Shown here in pieces: positions 17,958 through 27,852 of a stretch of DNA of 64,000 bases. Source of the stretch: Pseudomonas benzenivorans. GTDB taxonomy: Bacteria > Pseudomonadota > Gammaproteobacteria > Pseudomonadales > Pseudomonadaceae. Below the pieces are notes generated by a model. It was not told the DNA's origin, made no database searches, and was given only the letters and a program-made list of their open reading frames with translations. The stretch is from assembly GCF_033547155.1 (NCBI RefSeq), contig NZ_CP137892.1:1674001-1738000 (forward strand), in the 5' to 3' direction. Position 1 is the stretch's first letter. Every line of letters starts with the position of its first letter. The position numbers were made by a program, and so were the translations under genes.

Positions 17958-18863
17958 TCACGTTAGCTGGTGCGCGGCTGCCGCTGCAAGATCGTCGCGC
18001 TGGGTATCGAGCAGTCCCATGAAGGCCCGCGCGGCGTTCGAGAGGGTGCGCTCGGTATGCAGGATATAGCCCAGCTGTCGTGACAGTTGAATACCCGGCA
18101 GGGGCAGGCGGGAGACCTGCTCGTCGAGCATGGTGCGCGGCAGTACGCTCCAGGCCAGGCCGATGGAGACCATCATCTTGATGGTCTCCAGGTAGTTGGT
18201 GCTCATGGCGATGTTCGGGGTCAGGCCCTGGGCCTCGAACAGGCGCTGGACGATGTGGTGGGTGAAGGTGTTGCCGCCGGGAAACACCGCCGGGTGGCGC
18301 GCGACGTCGGCCAGTTCGACCGCGCCCTGGCATGCCAGGGGATGCTCGGGGGCGGCGACGAAGTCCAGCGGGTCGTTCCATACCGGCGTGGCGCGTACCG
18401 GCTCGCGCGTCTCGGGTGCCAGGGTGATCACCGCCAGTTCGGCGCGACCATGCAGCACTTCCTCGTAGGCCACCTCCGAGTCGAGGAACTGGATATCCAG
18501 CGCCACCTTGGGGTGCGCGCGGGTAAAGGCCCTGAGCAGAGGCGGCAAACGGTGCAGGCCGATGTGGTGGCTGGTGGCCAGGGTCAGGCGGCCGCTGATC
18601 TCCCCGTTGAGGTTGGTCAGGGCGCGACGGGTGTCGTCCAGCACATTGAGAATCTGGTAGGCCCGCGGCAGCAGGGCGCGGCCCGCCTCGGTCAGGCTCA
18701 CCTCGCGGCCCAGGCGGTCGAACAGGCGCACGTTCAACTGCTGCTCCAGGCTGGCGATGCGCTTGCTCACCGCCGGCTGGGTCAGGTGCAGGCGTTCGGC
18801 GGCTTCGGAGAAACTGCCGGTCTCGGCGATGGCGATAAAGGCGTTGAGGGTGGCCAGGTCCAT
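17958..18863 (-). CDS. LysR-family regulator divergent from leuC
   Basis: A 301-residue LTTR: helix-turn-helix DLATLNAFIAIAETGSFSEAAERLHLTQPAVSKRIASLEQQL (about 2-43) and a C-terminal effector domain (about 90-290). ATG 18863 matches the family N terminus and has GGA eight bases upstream; a TTG further upstream would add eight residues. It is divergently placed against leuC with a 134-base gap that holds an ATCCA-A-TGGAT palindrome just upstream of a promoter. A role in leucine-pathway or self regulation is likely from position but not shown. Confidence 0.9.
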   Translation of the reverse strand: MDLATLNAFIAIAETGSFSEAAERLHLTQPAVSKRIASLEQQLNVRLFDRLGREVSLTEAGRALLPRAYQILNVLDDTRRALTNLNGEISGRLTLATSHHIGLHRLPPLLRAFTRAHPKVALDIQFLDSEVAYEEVLHGRAELAVITLAPETREPVRATPVWNDPLDFVAAPEHPLACQGAVELADVARHPAVFPGGNTFTHHIVQRLFEAQGLTPNIAMSTNYLETIKMMVSIGLAWSVLPRTMLDEQVSRLPLPGIQLSRQLGYILHTERTLSNAARAFMGLLDTQRDDLAAAAAHQLT

Positions 18864-18881
18864 ATTGAATTCCAGTTGGTT

Positions 18882-18892
18882 ATCCAATGGAT
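18882..18892. promoter_or_regulatory. LysR-type operator palindrome before leuC
   Basis: ATCCA-A-TGGAT, a perfect 5+1+5 inverted repeat, located 14 bases upstream of the leuC -35 hexamer and 19 bases before the divergent lysR start. Position and symmetry suit a LysR recognition site controlling both genes. Confidence 0.45.
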
Positions 18893-18905
18893 GAAAAATA
18901 TGAAT

Positions 18906-18934
18906 TTGAGTAATTTAAAGCAAGCCCCTAGGAT
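18906..18934 (+). promoter_or_regulatory. Predicted sigma-70 promoter of leuC
   Basis: TTGAGT (18906-18911), 17-base spacer, TAGGAT (18929-18934). Transcription would start near 18941, about 57 bases before the leuC ATG. No leucine-rich leader peptide is visible in that leader, so classical attenuation is not supported. Confidence 0.55.
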
Positions 18935-18997
18935 CGTCCCCATAAGCCGCAGGGCTATTCGCCCAGGCATAGAAACACGCTGATGAGGGACTCGCTG

Positions 18998-20425
18998 ATG
19001 GCCGGCAAAACGCTCTACGACAAGCTCTGGGATATGCACGAGGTGAAGCGCCGCGACGATGGCTCTTCGCTGATCTACATCGATCGCCATATCCTCCACG
19101 AGGTGACCTCGCCGCAGGCCTTCGAGGGCCTGCGTCTGGCCGGCCGCAAGCCGTGGCGCATCGACGCCAACATCGCCACCCCGGACCACAACGTGCCGAC
19201 CACCCAGGCCGAGCGCCAGGGCGGTCTGGAGGCCATCGTCGACGAGGTGTCGCGCATTCAGGTGCAGACCCTGGACGAGAACTGCGATGACTTCGGCATC
19301 CTCGAATTCAAGATGAACGACTCGCGCCAGGGCATCGTCCACGTGGTCGGCCCGGAGCAGGGCGCCACCCTGCCGGGCATGACCGTGGTCTGCGGCGACT
19401 CGCACACCTCCACCCACGGCGCCTTCGGCGCCCTGGCCCACGGCATCGGTACCTCCGAGGTCGAGCATGTGCTGGCGACCCAGTGCCTGGTGGCCAAGAA
19501 GATGAAGAACATGCAGGTGCGCGTGGAGGGGCAGCTGCCCTTCGGCGTCACCGCCAAGGACATCGTCTTGGCCGTGATCGGCAAGATCGGCACCGCCGGC
19601 GGCAACGGCCATGCCCTGGAGTTCGCCGGCAGCGCCATCCGCGACCTGTCCCTGGAAGGGCGCATGACCCTGTGCAACATGGCGATCGAGGCGGGCGCCC
19701 GGGTCGGCCTGGTGGCCGTGGACGAGAAGACCATCGCCTACGTCGAGGGCCGCCCCTTCGCGCCGAAGGGCGCCGACTGGGACCAGGCCGTGACCCAGTG
19801 GCGCGAGCTGGTGTCGGATGCCGACGCCCGTTTCGATACCCTGGTCGAGCTGCGTGCCGAAGACATCAAGCCCCAGGTCAGTTGGGGCACCTCGCCGGAG
19901 ATGGTCCTGGCGGTCGACCAGAAGGTGCCGGACCCGGAGGCCGAGGCCGATCCGGTCAAGCGCGACTCCATCGTCCGCGCGCTGAAGTACATGGGGCTCT
20001 CGGCCAATCAGCCCATCACCGACATCATGCTGGATCGCGTGTTCATCGGCTCCTGCACCAACTCGCGCATCGAGGACCTGCGCGCCGCCGCCGAGGTGGC
20101 CAAGGGCCGCAAGGTCGCCGCCACGGTCAAGCAGGCGCTGGTGGTGCCGGGCTCGGGCCTGGTCAAGGCCCAGGCGGAGGCCGAAGGCCTGGACAAGATC
20201 TTCATCGAGGCCGGTTTCGAGTGGCGTGAGCCGGGCTGCTCCATGTGCCTGGCGATGAACCCGGACAAGCTGGGCAGCGGCGAGCATTGCGCCTCCACCT
20301 CCAACCGCAACTTCGAGGGCCGTCAGGGCGCTGGCGGGCGTACCCACCTGGTCAGCCCGGCCATGGCCGCGGCGGCCGCGGTCACCGGCCGCTTCATCGA
20401 CGTTCGCGAACTGATTCGGCCTTAA
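18998..20425 (+). CDS. leuC: 3-isopropylmalate dehydratase large subunit
   Basis: A 475-residue aconitase-family subunit that, with LeuD, isomerises 2- to 3-isopropylmalate in leucine synthesis. The 4Fe-4S ligands are visible: Cys353 in GSCTNSR and Cys414/Cys417 in [24 protein letters not shown] and [31 protein letters not shown] are the family motifs. I start at ATG 18998 ([16 protein letters not shown]), 9 bases after GAGGGA; an ATG at 18983 has no ribosome site. leuD follows after 11 bases with its own GGAG. Confidence 0.97.
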   Translation: MAGKTLYDKLWDMHEVKRRDDGSSLIYIDRHILHEVTSPQAFEGLRLAGRKPWRIDANIATPDHNVPTTQAERQGGLEAIVDEVSRIQVQTLDENCDDFGILEFKMNDSRQGIVHVVGPEQGATLPGMTVVCGDSHTSTHGAFGALAHGIGTSEVEHVLATQCLVAKKMKNMQVRVEGQLPFGVTAKDIVLAVIGKIGTAGGNGHALEFAGSAIRDLSLEGRMTLCNMAIEAGARVGLVAVDEKTIAYVEGRPFAPKGADWDQAVTQWRELVSDADARFDTLVELRAEDIKPQVSWGTSPEMVLAVDQKVPDPEAEADPVKRDSIVRALKYMGLSANQPITDIMLDRVFIGSCTNSRIEDLRAAAEVAKGRKVAATVKQALVVPGSGLVKAQAEAEGLDKIFIEAGFEWREPGCSMCLAMNPDKLGSGEHCASTSNRNFEGRQGAGGRTHLVSPAMAAAAAVTGRFIDVRELIRP

Positions 20426-20436
20426 GGAGACCGCCC

Positions 20437-21084
20437 ATGAAAGCCTTTACCCAACACGCCGGTCTCGTCGCGCCGCTGGATCGCGCCAACGTCGACACCG
20501 ACCAGATCATTCCCAAGCAGTTTCTCAAGTCGATCAAGCGCACCGGCTTCGGCCCGAACCTGTTCGACGAATGGCGCTACCTGGATGTCGGCCAGCCCAA
20601 CCAGGACTGCTCGCAACGGCCGGTCAACCCGGAGTTCGTGTTGAACTTCCCCCGCTACCAGGGCGCCAGCGTGCTGTTGGCCCGGGAGAACTTCGGCTGC
20701 GGCTCGTCCCGCGAGCACGCGCCCTGGGCGCTGGAGGAGTATGGTTTCCGCGCCATCATCGCCCCGAGCTTCGCCGACATCTTCTACAACAACAGCTTCA
20801 AGAACGGTCTGCTGCCGATCATCCTCGCCGAGCGCGACGTGGACGAGTTGTTCCGTCAGTGTGAGGCCGAGGAGGGCTACCGGCTGACCGTCGACCTGAC
20901 GGCGCAGACCGTGACCCGTCCGGACGGCAAGCAGTACGGCTTCGAGGTCGACGCCTTCCGCAAGCACTGCCTGCTCAACGGCTTGGACGACATCGGCCTG
21001 ACCCTGCAGGATGCCGAGGCGATCGAGGCCTTCGAGGCCGGCTACAAGCAGCGCAGCCCCTGGCTGTTCGGCGCGATCAAGTGA
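20437..21084 (+). CDS. leuD: 3-isopropylmalate dehydratase small subunit
   Basis: A 215-residue swivel-domain partner of LeuC, the usual length. Landmarks: [33 protein letters not shown] at the N terminus and the substrate-contacting [15 protein letters not shown] (about 85-99). Start ATG 20437 is preceded by AAGGAGACCGCCC. Co-transcribed with leuC; separated from leuB by a 75-base interspersed hairpin element. Confidence 0.97.
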   Translation: MKAFTQHAGLVAPLDRANVDTDQIIPKQFLKSIKRTGFGPNLFDEWRYLDVGQPNQDCSQRPVNPEFVLNFPRYQGASVLLARENFGCGSSREHAPWALEEYGFRAIIAPSFADIFYNNSFKNGLLPIILAERDVDELFRQCEAEEGYRLTVDLTAQTVTRPDGKQYGFEVDAFRKHCLLNGLDDIGLTLQDAEAIEAFEAGYKQRSPWLFGAIK

Positions 21085-21087
21085 TGT

Positions 21088-21162
21088 GTAGGGTGGAAAG
21101 CCGCGCGGCGTTTTCCACCACGGATTTTGGCGGATGGGGCCTGTGGCCGATATCCACCCTAC
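21088..21162. repeat. Intergenic GTAGGGTGGA hairpin element between leuD and leuB
   Basis: A 75-base element bounded by GTAGGGTGGA (21088-21097) and its inverted complement TCCACCCTAC (21153-21162), with an inner hairpin (GGTGGAAAgCCGC / GCGgTTTTCCACC-like). I recognise this type as a widely interspersed REP-like sequence of Pseudomonas intergenic regions. It lies inside the leucine operon and leaves 17 bases before the leuB start. Confidence 0.55.
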
Positions 21163-21179
21163 CGAAGTAGAGGAATGTA

Positions 21180-22262
21180 ATGAGCAAGCAGATTCTGGTT
21201 CTCCCCGGCGACGGCATCGGCCCGGAGATCATGGCCGAGGCGGTCAAGGTGCTGCAGCTGGCCAACGACAAGTACGCCCTGGGTTTCGAGCTGAGTTTCG
21301 ACGAGCTGGGCGGCGCCGCCTATGACAAGTACGGCGTGCCGCTGGCCGACGAGACCCTCGCGCGGGCCCGCGCCGCCGATGCCATCCTGCTCGGCGCGGT
21401 CGGCGGACCCAAGTGGGACGCCATCGACCCGGCCCTGCGCCCGGAGCGCGGCCTGCTGAAGATCCGCTCGCAATTGGGCCTGTTCGCCAACCTGCGCCCG
21501 GCCATCCTCTATCCGCAGCTGGCCGATGCCTCCTCGCTGAAGCCGGAAGTGGTCGCCGGCCTGGATATCCTCATCGTCCGTGAGCTGACCGGCGGCATCT
21601 ACTTCGGTCAGCCGCGCGAGAGCAAGGTGCTGGAGAATGGCGAGCGCATGGCCTACGACACCCTGCCGTACAGCGAGAGCGAGATCCGCCGCATCGCCCG
21701 TGTCGGTTTCGACATGGCCCGGGTGCGCAACAAGAAGCTCTGTTCGGTGGACAAGGCCAACGTGCTGGCCTCCAGCCAGCTGTGGCGCGCCGTGGTGGAG
21801 GAGGTGGCCAAGGACTACCCGGACGTCGAGCTGAGCCACATGTACGTGGACAACGCGGCGATGCAGCTGGTGCGCGCACCCAAGCAGTTCGATGTGATGG
21901 TCACCGACAACATGTTCGGCGACATCCTGTCGGACGAGGCTTCCATGCTCACCGGCTCCATCGGCATGCTGCCCTCGGCCTCGCTGGATGCCGACAACAA
22001 GGGCATGTACGAGCCGTGCCACGGCAGTGCGCCGGATATCGCCGGGCAGGGCATCGCCAACCCGCTGGCGACCATCCTCTCGGTGTCGATGATGCTGCGT
22101 TACAGCTTCAATCAGGGCGCTGCGGCCGATGCCATCGAGCAGGCGGTGAGCAAGGTGCTCGATCAGGGCCTGCGCACCGGCGATATCCACTCCGCCGGTA
22201 TGACCAAGGTCGGTACCGCGGCCATGGGCGATGCGGTAGTCGAAGCGCTGTGTAGTCTGTAA
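21180..22262 (+). CDS. leuB: 3-isopropylmalate dehydrogenase
   Basis: A 360-residue NAD+-dependent enzyme that oxidatively decarboxylates 3-isopropylmalate in leucine synthesis. [17 protein letters not shown] (N terminus), [11 protein letters not shown], the substrate-binding arginines in [21 protein letters not shown], the [12 protein letters not shown] loop, the metal-binding [27 protein letters not shown] and the NAD-binding [19 protein letters not shown] (IMDH-type, no NADP-specific residues) are all present. Start ATG 21180 follows AGAGGAATGTA. Separated from leuD only by an interspersed hairpin. Confidence 0.98.
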   Translation: MSKQILVLPGDGIGPEIMAEAVKVLQLANDKYALGFELSFDELGGAAYDKYGVPLADETLARARAADAILLGAVGGPKWDAIDPALRPERGLLKIRSQLGLFANLRPAILYPQLADASSLKPEVVAGLDILIVRELTGGIYFGQPRESKVLENGERMAYDTLPYSESEIRRIARVGFDMARVRNKKLCSVDKANVLASSQLWRAVVEEVAKDYPDVELSHMYVDNAAMQLVRAPKQFDVMVTDNMFGDILSDEASMLTGSIGMLPSASLDADNKGMYEPCHGSAPDIAGQGIANPLATILSVSMMLRYSFNQGAAADAIEQAVSKVLDQGLRTGDIHSAGMTKVGTAAMGDAVVEALCSL

Positions 22263-22317
22263 TCTTCCAGGTCCGCCGGGGTGGTTCCGGCGGTCTGTTC
22301 ACATAGGTGTAGTCGTT

Positions 22318-23430
22318 ATGAAACGTGTAGGTCTGATCGGTTGGCGTGGCATGGTCGGTTCCGTGCTCATGCAGCGCATGCTGGAAGAGCGGGATTTCGA
22401 CTTGATCGAACCGGTGTTCTTCACCACCTCCAATGTCGGCGGCCAGGGCCCGGCCATTGGCAAGGACATCGCCCCGCTGAAGGACGCCTACAGCATCGAC
22501 GAACTGAAAGGTCTGGACGTGATCCTCACCTGCCAGGGCGGCGACTACACCAATGAGGTCTTCCCCAAGCTGCGCGAAGCGGGCTGGCAGGGCTACTGGA
22601 TCGACGCGGCGTCCTCGCTGCGCATGGCCGACGACGCGGTCATCGTGCTGGACCCGGTCAACCGCAAGGTGATCGATCAGCAGCTGGATGCCGGTGCCAA
22701 GAACTATATCGGCGGCAACTGCACCGTCAGCCTGATGCTGATGGCCCTGGGCGGTCTCTACGAGGCCGGAGTGGTCGAGTGGATGAGCGCCATGACCTAT
22801 CAGGCGGCCAGCGGCGCCGGCGCGCAGAACATGCGCGAGCTGATCAAGCAGATGGGCGCGATCAACGGCGCGGTGGCCGACGATCTGGCCAATCCGGCCA
22901 GCGCCATCCTCGACATCGACCGCAAGGTGGCCGAGGCCATGCGCGGCGAAGCCTTCCCGGTGGACAACTTCGGCGTGCCGCTGGCCGGTAGCCTGATCCC
23001 CTATATCGACAAGGAGCTGCCCAACGGCCAGAGCCGCGAAGAGTGGAAGGCTCAGGCCGAGACCAACAAGATCCTCGGTCGCTTCAAGAGCCCGATCCCG
23101 GTGGACGGGATCTGCGTGCGCATCGGCGCGATGCGCTGCCACAGCCAGGCCCTGACCATCAAGCTGAACAAGGACGTGCCGCTGTCCGATATCGAGGGGC
23201 TGATCAGCCAGCACAACCCCTGGGTCAAGCTGGTGCCGAACCAGCGCGAGGCCAGCATCCGCGAGCTGGGCCCGACTGCCGTCACCGGCACCCTGAGCGT
23301 ACCGGTCGGTCGCCTGCGCAAGCTGAACATGGGCTCGCACTACCTGGGGGCTTTCACCGTGGGCGACCAGCTGCTGTGGGGCGCCGCCGAACCGCTGCGG
23401 CGCATGCTGCGAATCCTGCTGGAGCGTTGA
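22318..23430 (+). CDS. asd: Aspartate-semialdehyde dehydrogenase
   Basis: A 370-residue NADPH-dependent enzyme making aspartate-4-semialdehyde for lysine/diaminopimelate, threonine and methionine. The nucleotide-binding N terminus is [18 protein letters not shown], the catalytic cysteine is Cys135 in GGNCTVSLM (same number as in E. coli), and [19 protein letters not shown] contains the binding loop. Length and motifs fit the gram-negative Asd class. Located between leuB and fimV as in P. aeruginosa; a second asd-like paralogue found next to it in P. aeruginosa is absent here. Confidence 0.97.
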   Translation: MKRVGLIGWRGMVGSVLMQRMLEERDFDLIEPVFFTTSNVGGQGPAIGKDIAPLKDAYSIDELKGLDVILTCQGGDYTNEVFPKLREAGWQGYWIDAASSLRMADDAVIVLDPVNRKVIDQQLDAGAKNYIGGNCTVSLMLMALGGLYEAGVVEWMSAMTYQAASGAGAQNMRELIKQMGAINGAVADDLANPASAILDIDRKVAEAMRGEAFPVDNFGVPLAGSLIPYIDKELPNGQSREEWKAQAETNKILGRFKSPIPVDGICVRIGAMRCHSQALTIKLNKDVPLSDIEGLISQHNPWVKLVPNQREASIRELGPTAVTGTLSVPVGRLRKLNMGSHYLGAFTVGDQLLWGAAEPLRRMLRILLER

Positions 23431-23479
23431 GGGGGGCGAGCGCTGAGTCTGTTCGGCTGAGCGTTGTCGATACCGAATA

Positions 23480-23531
23480 GGGGCGGGCGCTGTCTGCGAT
23501 CGAAGGTGATCGTGAGACGGGCCCGCCCCTC
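23480..23531 (+). terminator. Extended hairpin terminator of asd
   Basis: GGGGCGGGC (23480-23488) pairs with GCCCGCCCC (23521-23529), with inner pairing of GATC/GATC, forming a long hairpin; only a weak TTTT follows after seven bases (CATTTT). Confidence 0.5.
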
Positions 23532-23951
23532 GCATTTTGAGGGGTGCGAAAAGGTGTCGGGCGGGGGGCATCATTAGGCCGTTGCTTGGGACGGCCGCAG
23601 GCATGAGCGCTCGCCGATTAGCCGACGAACTGCCTTCAGTCTGCCGCTGTTAGGTCGATACTTGAGTGTCGGCAGCGGCCAGTGCGCCAGGGTGTAAGGA
23701 ATGGCAATGGCAGGTGTGGAGGAGATGGTCGTCACGGCCCGCTCTTTCAGAGCAAGGGTGAGAGGGCCGGCTCAAGTCTTGAGTGGCTCGAATCGTGCGG
23801 CTCGGCTGCGCCGGATGTCGCAGCTGGTTTGGATGTGGCCCGTGTCAGATGGATCGGCAGGCGGGGCTAGGTCGCCGAGCTCGATTTGTGGATTGCGTCT
23901 GATAATGTAAGAAAAGGCGCGAGCTTGAATGTCGTGTCGCGGGGTGAGTTG

Positions 23952-23980
23952 TTGATAAAACACTACCTGTAAAAGATACT
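23952..23980 (+). promoter_or_regulatory. Candidate fimV promoter
   Basis: TTGATA (23952-23957), 17-base spacer, GATACT (23975-23980). This would give a leader of about 137 bases with a small hairpin (TCTCGG-AAA-CCGAGA) shortly before the ribosome site. Confidence 0.4.
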
Positions 23981-24124
23981 TACCCTGAAATTTGAAGAAT
24001 CTTTCGAGCTTGGCAATACTGGCCGAGTTGATTGCTGCATGGGGAGTCGCCCTGGGCGGATGCAGGCAGCAATAACAAGACCCTCTCGGAAACCGAGAAA
24101 AAAGATAAAACAAGGGATAACGCT

Positions 24125-26938
24125 ATGGTTCGGGTTCGCAAACTGGTGCTGGCAATCGCAGCTGCTTCGGCACTGTCCTCCGGTATGGCGCACGCGCTGG
24201 GGCTGGGGGAAGTGACCCTGCAATCGGCGCTGAATCAGCCGTTGGTGGCTGAAATCGAATTGTTGGAAGTGCGCGATCTGGCGTCCAATGAAGTCCTGCC
24301 GAGCCTGGCGGCTCCCGAAGAATTCACCAAGGCTGGCGTCGATCGTCAGTACTTCCTGACCGACCTCAAGTTCACTCCGATCCTCAAGCCTAACGGCAAG
24401 AGTGTGATCCGGGTGACGTCGAACAAGCCGGTGCGCGAACCGTACCTGAACTTTCTGGTAGAGGTGTTGTGGCCCAATGGTCGCCTGCTGCGCGAGTACA
24501 CCCTGCTGCTCGATCCGCCGCTCTATTCGCCGCAAACCGCAGTCGCGGCTACTCCGCAGTTGCCCGTAGCCGCGCCGGCCCCGCTTTCGCAGGCGGCCGC
24601 TGCGCCGCGTCAGAGCGTGCAAGCGGCCGTGCCCGCGGCAAGCCCTGCGCCAGCTGTACGCAGTGCAGGCGGGAGCAACGAGTACAAGACCACGTCTAAC
24701 GATACGCTCTGGGAAATCGCTCGGCGTGTGCCTGGCGGTACCGTGCATCAGGCCATGCTGGCGATTCAGGACCTGAACCCGGATGCCTTTATCGGCGGCA
24801 ACATCAATCGCATGAAGAGCGGCCAGGTTCTGCGCCTGCCCGATGAGCAGCAGCTCAAGCGTCGCTCCCAAGCCGAGGCCATTGCTCAGGTCGCCAGTCA
24901 GAATGCGGCCTGGCGCGAAGGGCGTGGTGTTGCGGCTCGTCAGCTTGATGCAACCAAGCGTAGCGCTGCTGGCGCGGCACCCGCCCAGGTCAAGTCTCAG
25001 GACAGCCTCAAGCTGGTTTCTGTCGATGGCGGCAAGGCCAGCAGCGGCAGCGACAGGGGGGCGGCCGACAGCAAGGCGCTGGCCGATAAGTTGGCCGTCA
25101 CCCAAGAAAGTCTCGACTCGACTCGCCGTGAGAACGATGAGCTGAAAGGACGCATGAGCGATCTGCAGGGGCAGCTCGACAAGCTACAGCGCCTGATCCA
25201 GCTGAAGGATGACCAGTTGGCCAAGTTGCAGGCGGATCTCGCCAAGCCAGGACAGGTCCAGGCGCCAGAGGCCGCGTCGACTGCCCCGGTCGCAGCGGCC
25301 GAAGAACCGGCCAAGGTCGAGCCGGCCCAGGTGGCAGCCGTTCAGCCGGAAGCGGCGGCCACTCCGTCGGAGTCCGCGCCGGATTACAACTACAGCGAGG
25401 AGCCCGCTTCGGCCGCGCAAGGTGAGGCTGCGCAGCCGGTGTCCGAGCCTGCAGTGACGGCGGCGCCCGAGCCGGTGGCTGTGGTCGGGGAGCCGGTTGT
25501 ACCTGCTGCTGTCGCTGAGCCGCCAGCGGCACCGGCTGAGCCGGTCGCGGTGCAGGCGCCGCAGTCCAGCGCCCTGGACGACCTTCTGGCCAATCCCATG
25601 TTGCTGGGCGCCGCCGGTGGTGGCGCCTTGTTGGTGCTGCTGGTCGGTTTGATGATGTTGTCGCGGCGCAATGCCCAGAAGGAAGCCGAGCTGCAGGCCG
25701 GCTTGGCGGCCGCGAGTGACGAGAACATCTTCGATAACGATATGCAGCAGGCGTCCGAAGGGTTCGAGGTATTCCCCGATGCCTTGGGCGAAGAGGCCGC
25801 TGCTGCACCTGCCGAGGAGCGTGTCACGGCGCAGACCTCGGATGCTTTGGGTGAAGCGGATATCTATATCGCTTATGGCCGCTTCAATCAGGCTGCCGAG
25901 CTGTTGTCCAACGCGATCAACGACGAACCGCATCGTGCGGACCTGCGACTCAAGTTGATGGAGGTCTATGCCGAGCTGGGCGATCGCGAGGGTTTTGCCC
26001 GTCAGGAAAACGAGCTGCGCGAGATAGGCGGGGCCGGAGCAGAGGTCGATCAGCTCAAGGTGCGTTACCCGGCCATGGTCGCCTTCGCCGGCGCCGCCAT
26101 GGAGGCCACCGCAGCTGCTGGCGTCGACGATGATCTGGACGGTTTCAGTCTCGACGATCTGACGTTGGACGAGCCGGCTCGGCCGACTCCTGCGGCTGAG
26201 CTGGATGACGAATTCGATTTGAGTCTGGATGACCTCGAAAGCGAACTCGAGAGTGATTTGCAGGCCGCCTCTACTCAGGGTTCGGCCCCAGAGGCCGAAG
26301 GTCTGGAATTGGACGTCGAGTCTTCGACCGCGCCGGTCGCCAGCCTGGACGACGATCTAGGCTTCGATCTGAGCCTGGATGATGCTGCCGACGAGAATCT
26401 GCCGCTGGGTGGCGAGTTGGCCGACTTCAGCCTGGACATCGAGGCCGACGGCGGCGAGGCCCCGGCGGCAGAGGAAGACGAGTTCCTCCTCAGTCTGGAT
26501 GACGAGCCGGTTTCTAAGCCTGTCGCGGATGAGATCTCTGAATTGGCGCTCGATCTGCCGGAAGCGAGCGCTGGCGGCGAACTCGACCTGCCGGCCGACT
26601 TCGATCTGTCGCTGGACGATGAAACGGTGGAAGTCCAGTCGGATGACTTCTCCGCTCGACTCGATGAGGTGAGCGCCGAACTGGATCAGTTGTCTGCAGG
26701 TGGTCCGGAGCAAGCTGCGGCAGCCGAGGCGAGTGGGCCTGCTTCCGTGGATCTGGAGGACGATGATTTCGACTTCCTGTCCGGTACCGACGAGACGGCG
26801 ACCAAGCTCGATCTGGCCCGTGCCTATATCGATATGGGCGACACCGAAGGTGCGCGCGACATCCTCGATGAGGTGGTTGCCGAGGGCGACGAAGGCCAGC
26901 AGCAAGAAGCGCGAGAGTTGATCGCTAAATTGGTTTGA
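24125..26938 (+). CDS. fimV: FimV, peptidoglycan-binding inner-membrane hub protein
   Basis: A 937-residue polar hub needed in Pseudomonas for type IV pilus assembly, secretin localisation and cAMP signalling. Signal peptide 1-24, then the FimV N-terminal domain (LGLGEVTLQSALNQPLVAEIELL); a LysM domain about 182-238 (YKTTSNDTLWEIARRVPG...); a coiled coil about 313-385; an Ala/Pro/Glu-rich linker; one membrane helix about 491-512 (LLGAAGGGALLVLLVGLMML); a TPR-like cytoplasmic part; a very acidic region with repeated LSLDD/LDD blocks; and the conserved FimV C-terminal domain about 895-937 (KLDLARAYIDMGDTEGARDILDEV). Start ATG 24125 follows AAGG. Its terminator hairpin extends into truA. Confidence 0.96.
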   Translation: MVRVRKLVLAIAAASALSSGMAHALGLGEVTLQSALNQPLVAEIELLEVRDLASNEVLPSLAAPEEFTKAGVDRQYFLTDLKFTPILKPNGKSVIRVTSNKPVREPYLNFLVEVLWPNGRLLREYTLLLDPPLYSPQTAVAATPQLPVAAPAPLSQAAAAPRQSVQAAVPAASPAPAVRSAGGSNEYKTTSNDTLWEIARRVPGGTVHQAMLAIQDLNPDAFIGGNINRMKSGQVLRLPDEQQLKRRSQAEAIAQVASQNAAWREGRGVAARQLDATKRSAAGAAPAQVKSQDSLKLVSVDGGKASSGSDRGAADSKALADKLAVTQESLDSTRRENDELKGRMSDLQGQLDKLQRLIQLKDDQLAKLQADLAKPGQVQAPEAASTAPVAAAEEPAKVEPAQVAAVQPEAAATPSESAPDYNYSEEPASAAQGEAAQPVSEPAVTAAPEPVAVVGEPVVPAAVAEPPAAPAEPVAVQAPQSSALDDLLANPMLLGAAGGGALLVLLVGLMMLSRRNAQKEAELQAGLAAASDENIFDNDMQQASEGFEVFPDALGEEAAAAPAEERVTAQTSDALGEADIYIAYGRFNQAAELLSNAINDEPHRADLRLKLMEVYAELGDREGFARQENELREIGGAGAEVDQLKVRYPAMVAFAGAAMEATAAAGVDDDLDGFSLDDLTLDEPARPTPAAELDDEFDLSLDDLESELESDLQAASTQGSAPEAEGLELDVESSTAPVASLDDDLGFDLSLDDAADENLPLGGELADFSLDIEADGGEAPAAEEDEFLLSLDDEPVSKPVADEISELALDLPEASAGGELDLPADFDLSLDDETVEVQSDDFSARLDEVSAELDQLSAGGPEQAAAAEASGPASVDLEDDDFDFLSGTDETATKLDLARAYIDMGDTEGARDILDEVVAEGDEGQQQEARELIAKLV

Positions 26939-26941
26939 TAC

Positions 26942-27808
26942 ATGTCTGATGCACTACCCGCAACGGCAGCCGATTCGGCTGCCGTTGGTTTTTTCAAGGT
27001 CGCCCTCGGTGTCGAGTACAAGGGCTCCCGCTACCGCGGTTTCCAGCGTCAGCGCGCAGGGGTGCCGTCTATTCAGGAGTCTCTGGAGAAGGCCTTGTCC
27101 AAGGTGGCCGGCGGCGCGCCGGTCACCCTGAGCTGTGCCGGTCGTACCGATGCCCTGGTGCATGCCAGCGCCCAGGTGGTGCACTTCGATACGACTGTCG
27201 AGCGCTCCATGCATTCCTGGGTCATGGGCGCGAACATGAACCTGCCGGCCGACATCAGTGTGACCTGGGCCAAGCTCATGCCGGCGCATTTCGATGCGCG
27301 TTTCTGTGCCATGGCCCGGCGCTATCGCTACGTGATCTACAACGATCAGATCCGCCCGGCGCATATGGCCGAAGAGGTCACCTGGAATCACCGAGCGCTG
27401 GATATCGGGCTCATGCGCGAGGCGGCCAAGGCGCTGGTGGGTACCCATGACTTTAGCGCCTTCCGCGCGCGCCAGTGTCAGGCCAAGTCGCCGGTGAAGA
27501 CGGTGCATCATCTGCATCTACTCGAGCATGGCCGCTTTATCGTGCTGGATATTCGTGCCAACGCCTTCCTGCACCATATGGTCCGCAACATTGCCGGCGT
27601 GCTGATGGCCATAGGTGCCGGGGAGCGGCCGGTGGAGTGGGCGCGAGAAGTGCTCGAAACGCGGGTGCGCCGCACGGGGGGCGTCACCGCTCATCCCTAT
27701 GGGTTGTATCTGGTGCAGGTCGATTATCCAGAGGAGTTCGACCTCCCCAGGCGTTATCTCGGGCCGCATTTCCTTTCCGGCCTGCCAGATGTGGCGGCTG
27801 ACGCCTAG
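26942..27808 (+). CDS. truA: tRNA pseudouridine synthase A
   Basis: A 288-residue enzyme that makes pseudouridine at positions 38-40 of tRNA. Family motifs: [15 protein letters not shown] (23-37), the catalytic-loop [11 protein letters not shown] with Asp70 (the residue after Ala is Leu where the family usually has Gly), RRYRYVIYN, and [20 protein letters not shown]. The first 16 residues are poorly conserved because the DNA there also forms a perfect Rho-independent terminator (26962-26995). Starts three bases after the fimV stop. Confidence 0.95.
   Translation: MSDALPATAADSAAVGFFKVALGVEYKGSRYRGFQRQRAGVPSIQESLEKALSKVAGGAPVTLSCAGRTDALVHASAQVVHFDTTVERSMHSWVMGANMNLPADISVTWAKLMPAHFDARFCAMARRYRYVIYNDQIRPAHMAEEVTWNHRALDIGLMREAAKALVGTHDFSAFRARQCQAKSPVKTVHHLHLLEHGRFIVLDIRANAFLHHMVRNIAGVLMAIGAGERPVEWAREVLETRVRRTGGVTAHPYGLYLVQVDYPEEFDLPRRYLGPHFLSGLPDVAADA
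26962..26995 (+). terminator. Rho-independent terminator inside the 5' end of truA
   Basis: AACGGCAGCCG (26962-26972) and CGGCTGCCGTT (26976-26986) form an 11-bp perfect stem with an ATT loop, then GGTTTTTTC. It is the only good terminator for fimV and lies from 20 bases into the truA reading frame, encoding residues 8-18. Confidence 0.75.
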
Positions 27809-27852
27809 GTAGTCATTTGCTACCATCGATGCTTTGCCGGAGGCTTCGCCAG

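Larger units (their letters stand above)
23431..24124. other. Long gene-free region between asd and fimV
   Basis: 694 bases without a convincing gene. It holds the asd terminator (23480-23531) and a candidate fimV promoter (23952-23980). Short open frames in the middle (about 23680-23910) lack homology, ribosome sites and the local codon pattern. Composition falls toward AT in the last 200 bases. I see no remnant of an asd paralogue by eye. Confidence 0.5.

Noticed and set aside
18782..20347. A 521-codon minus-strand frame opposite leuC
   Set aside because: Antisense to leuC, and it would run into the divergent lysR in a different frame; no independent support.
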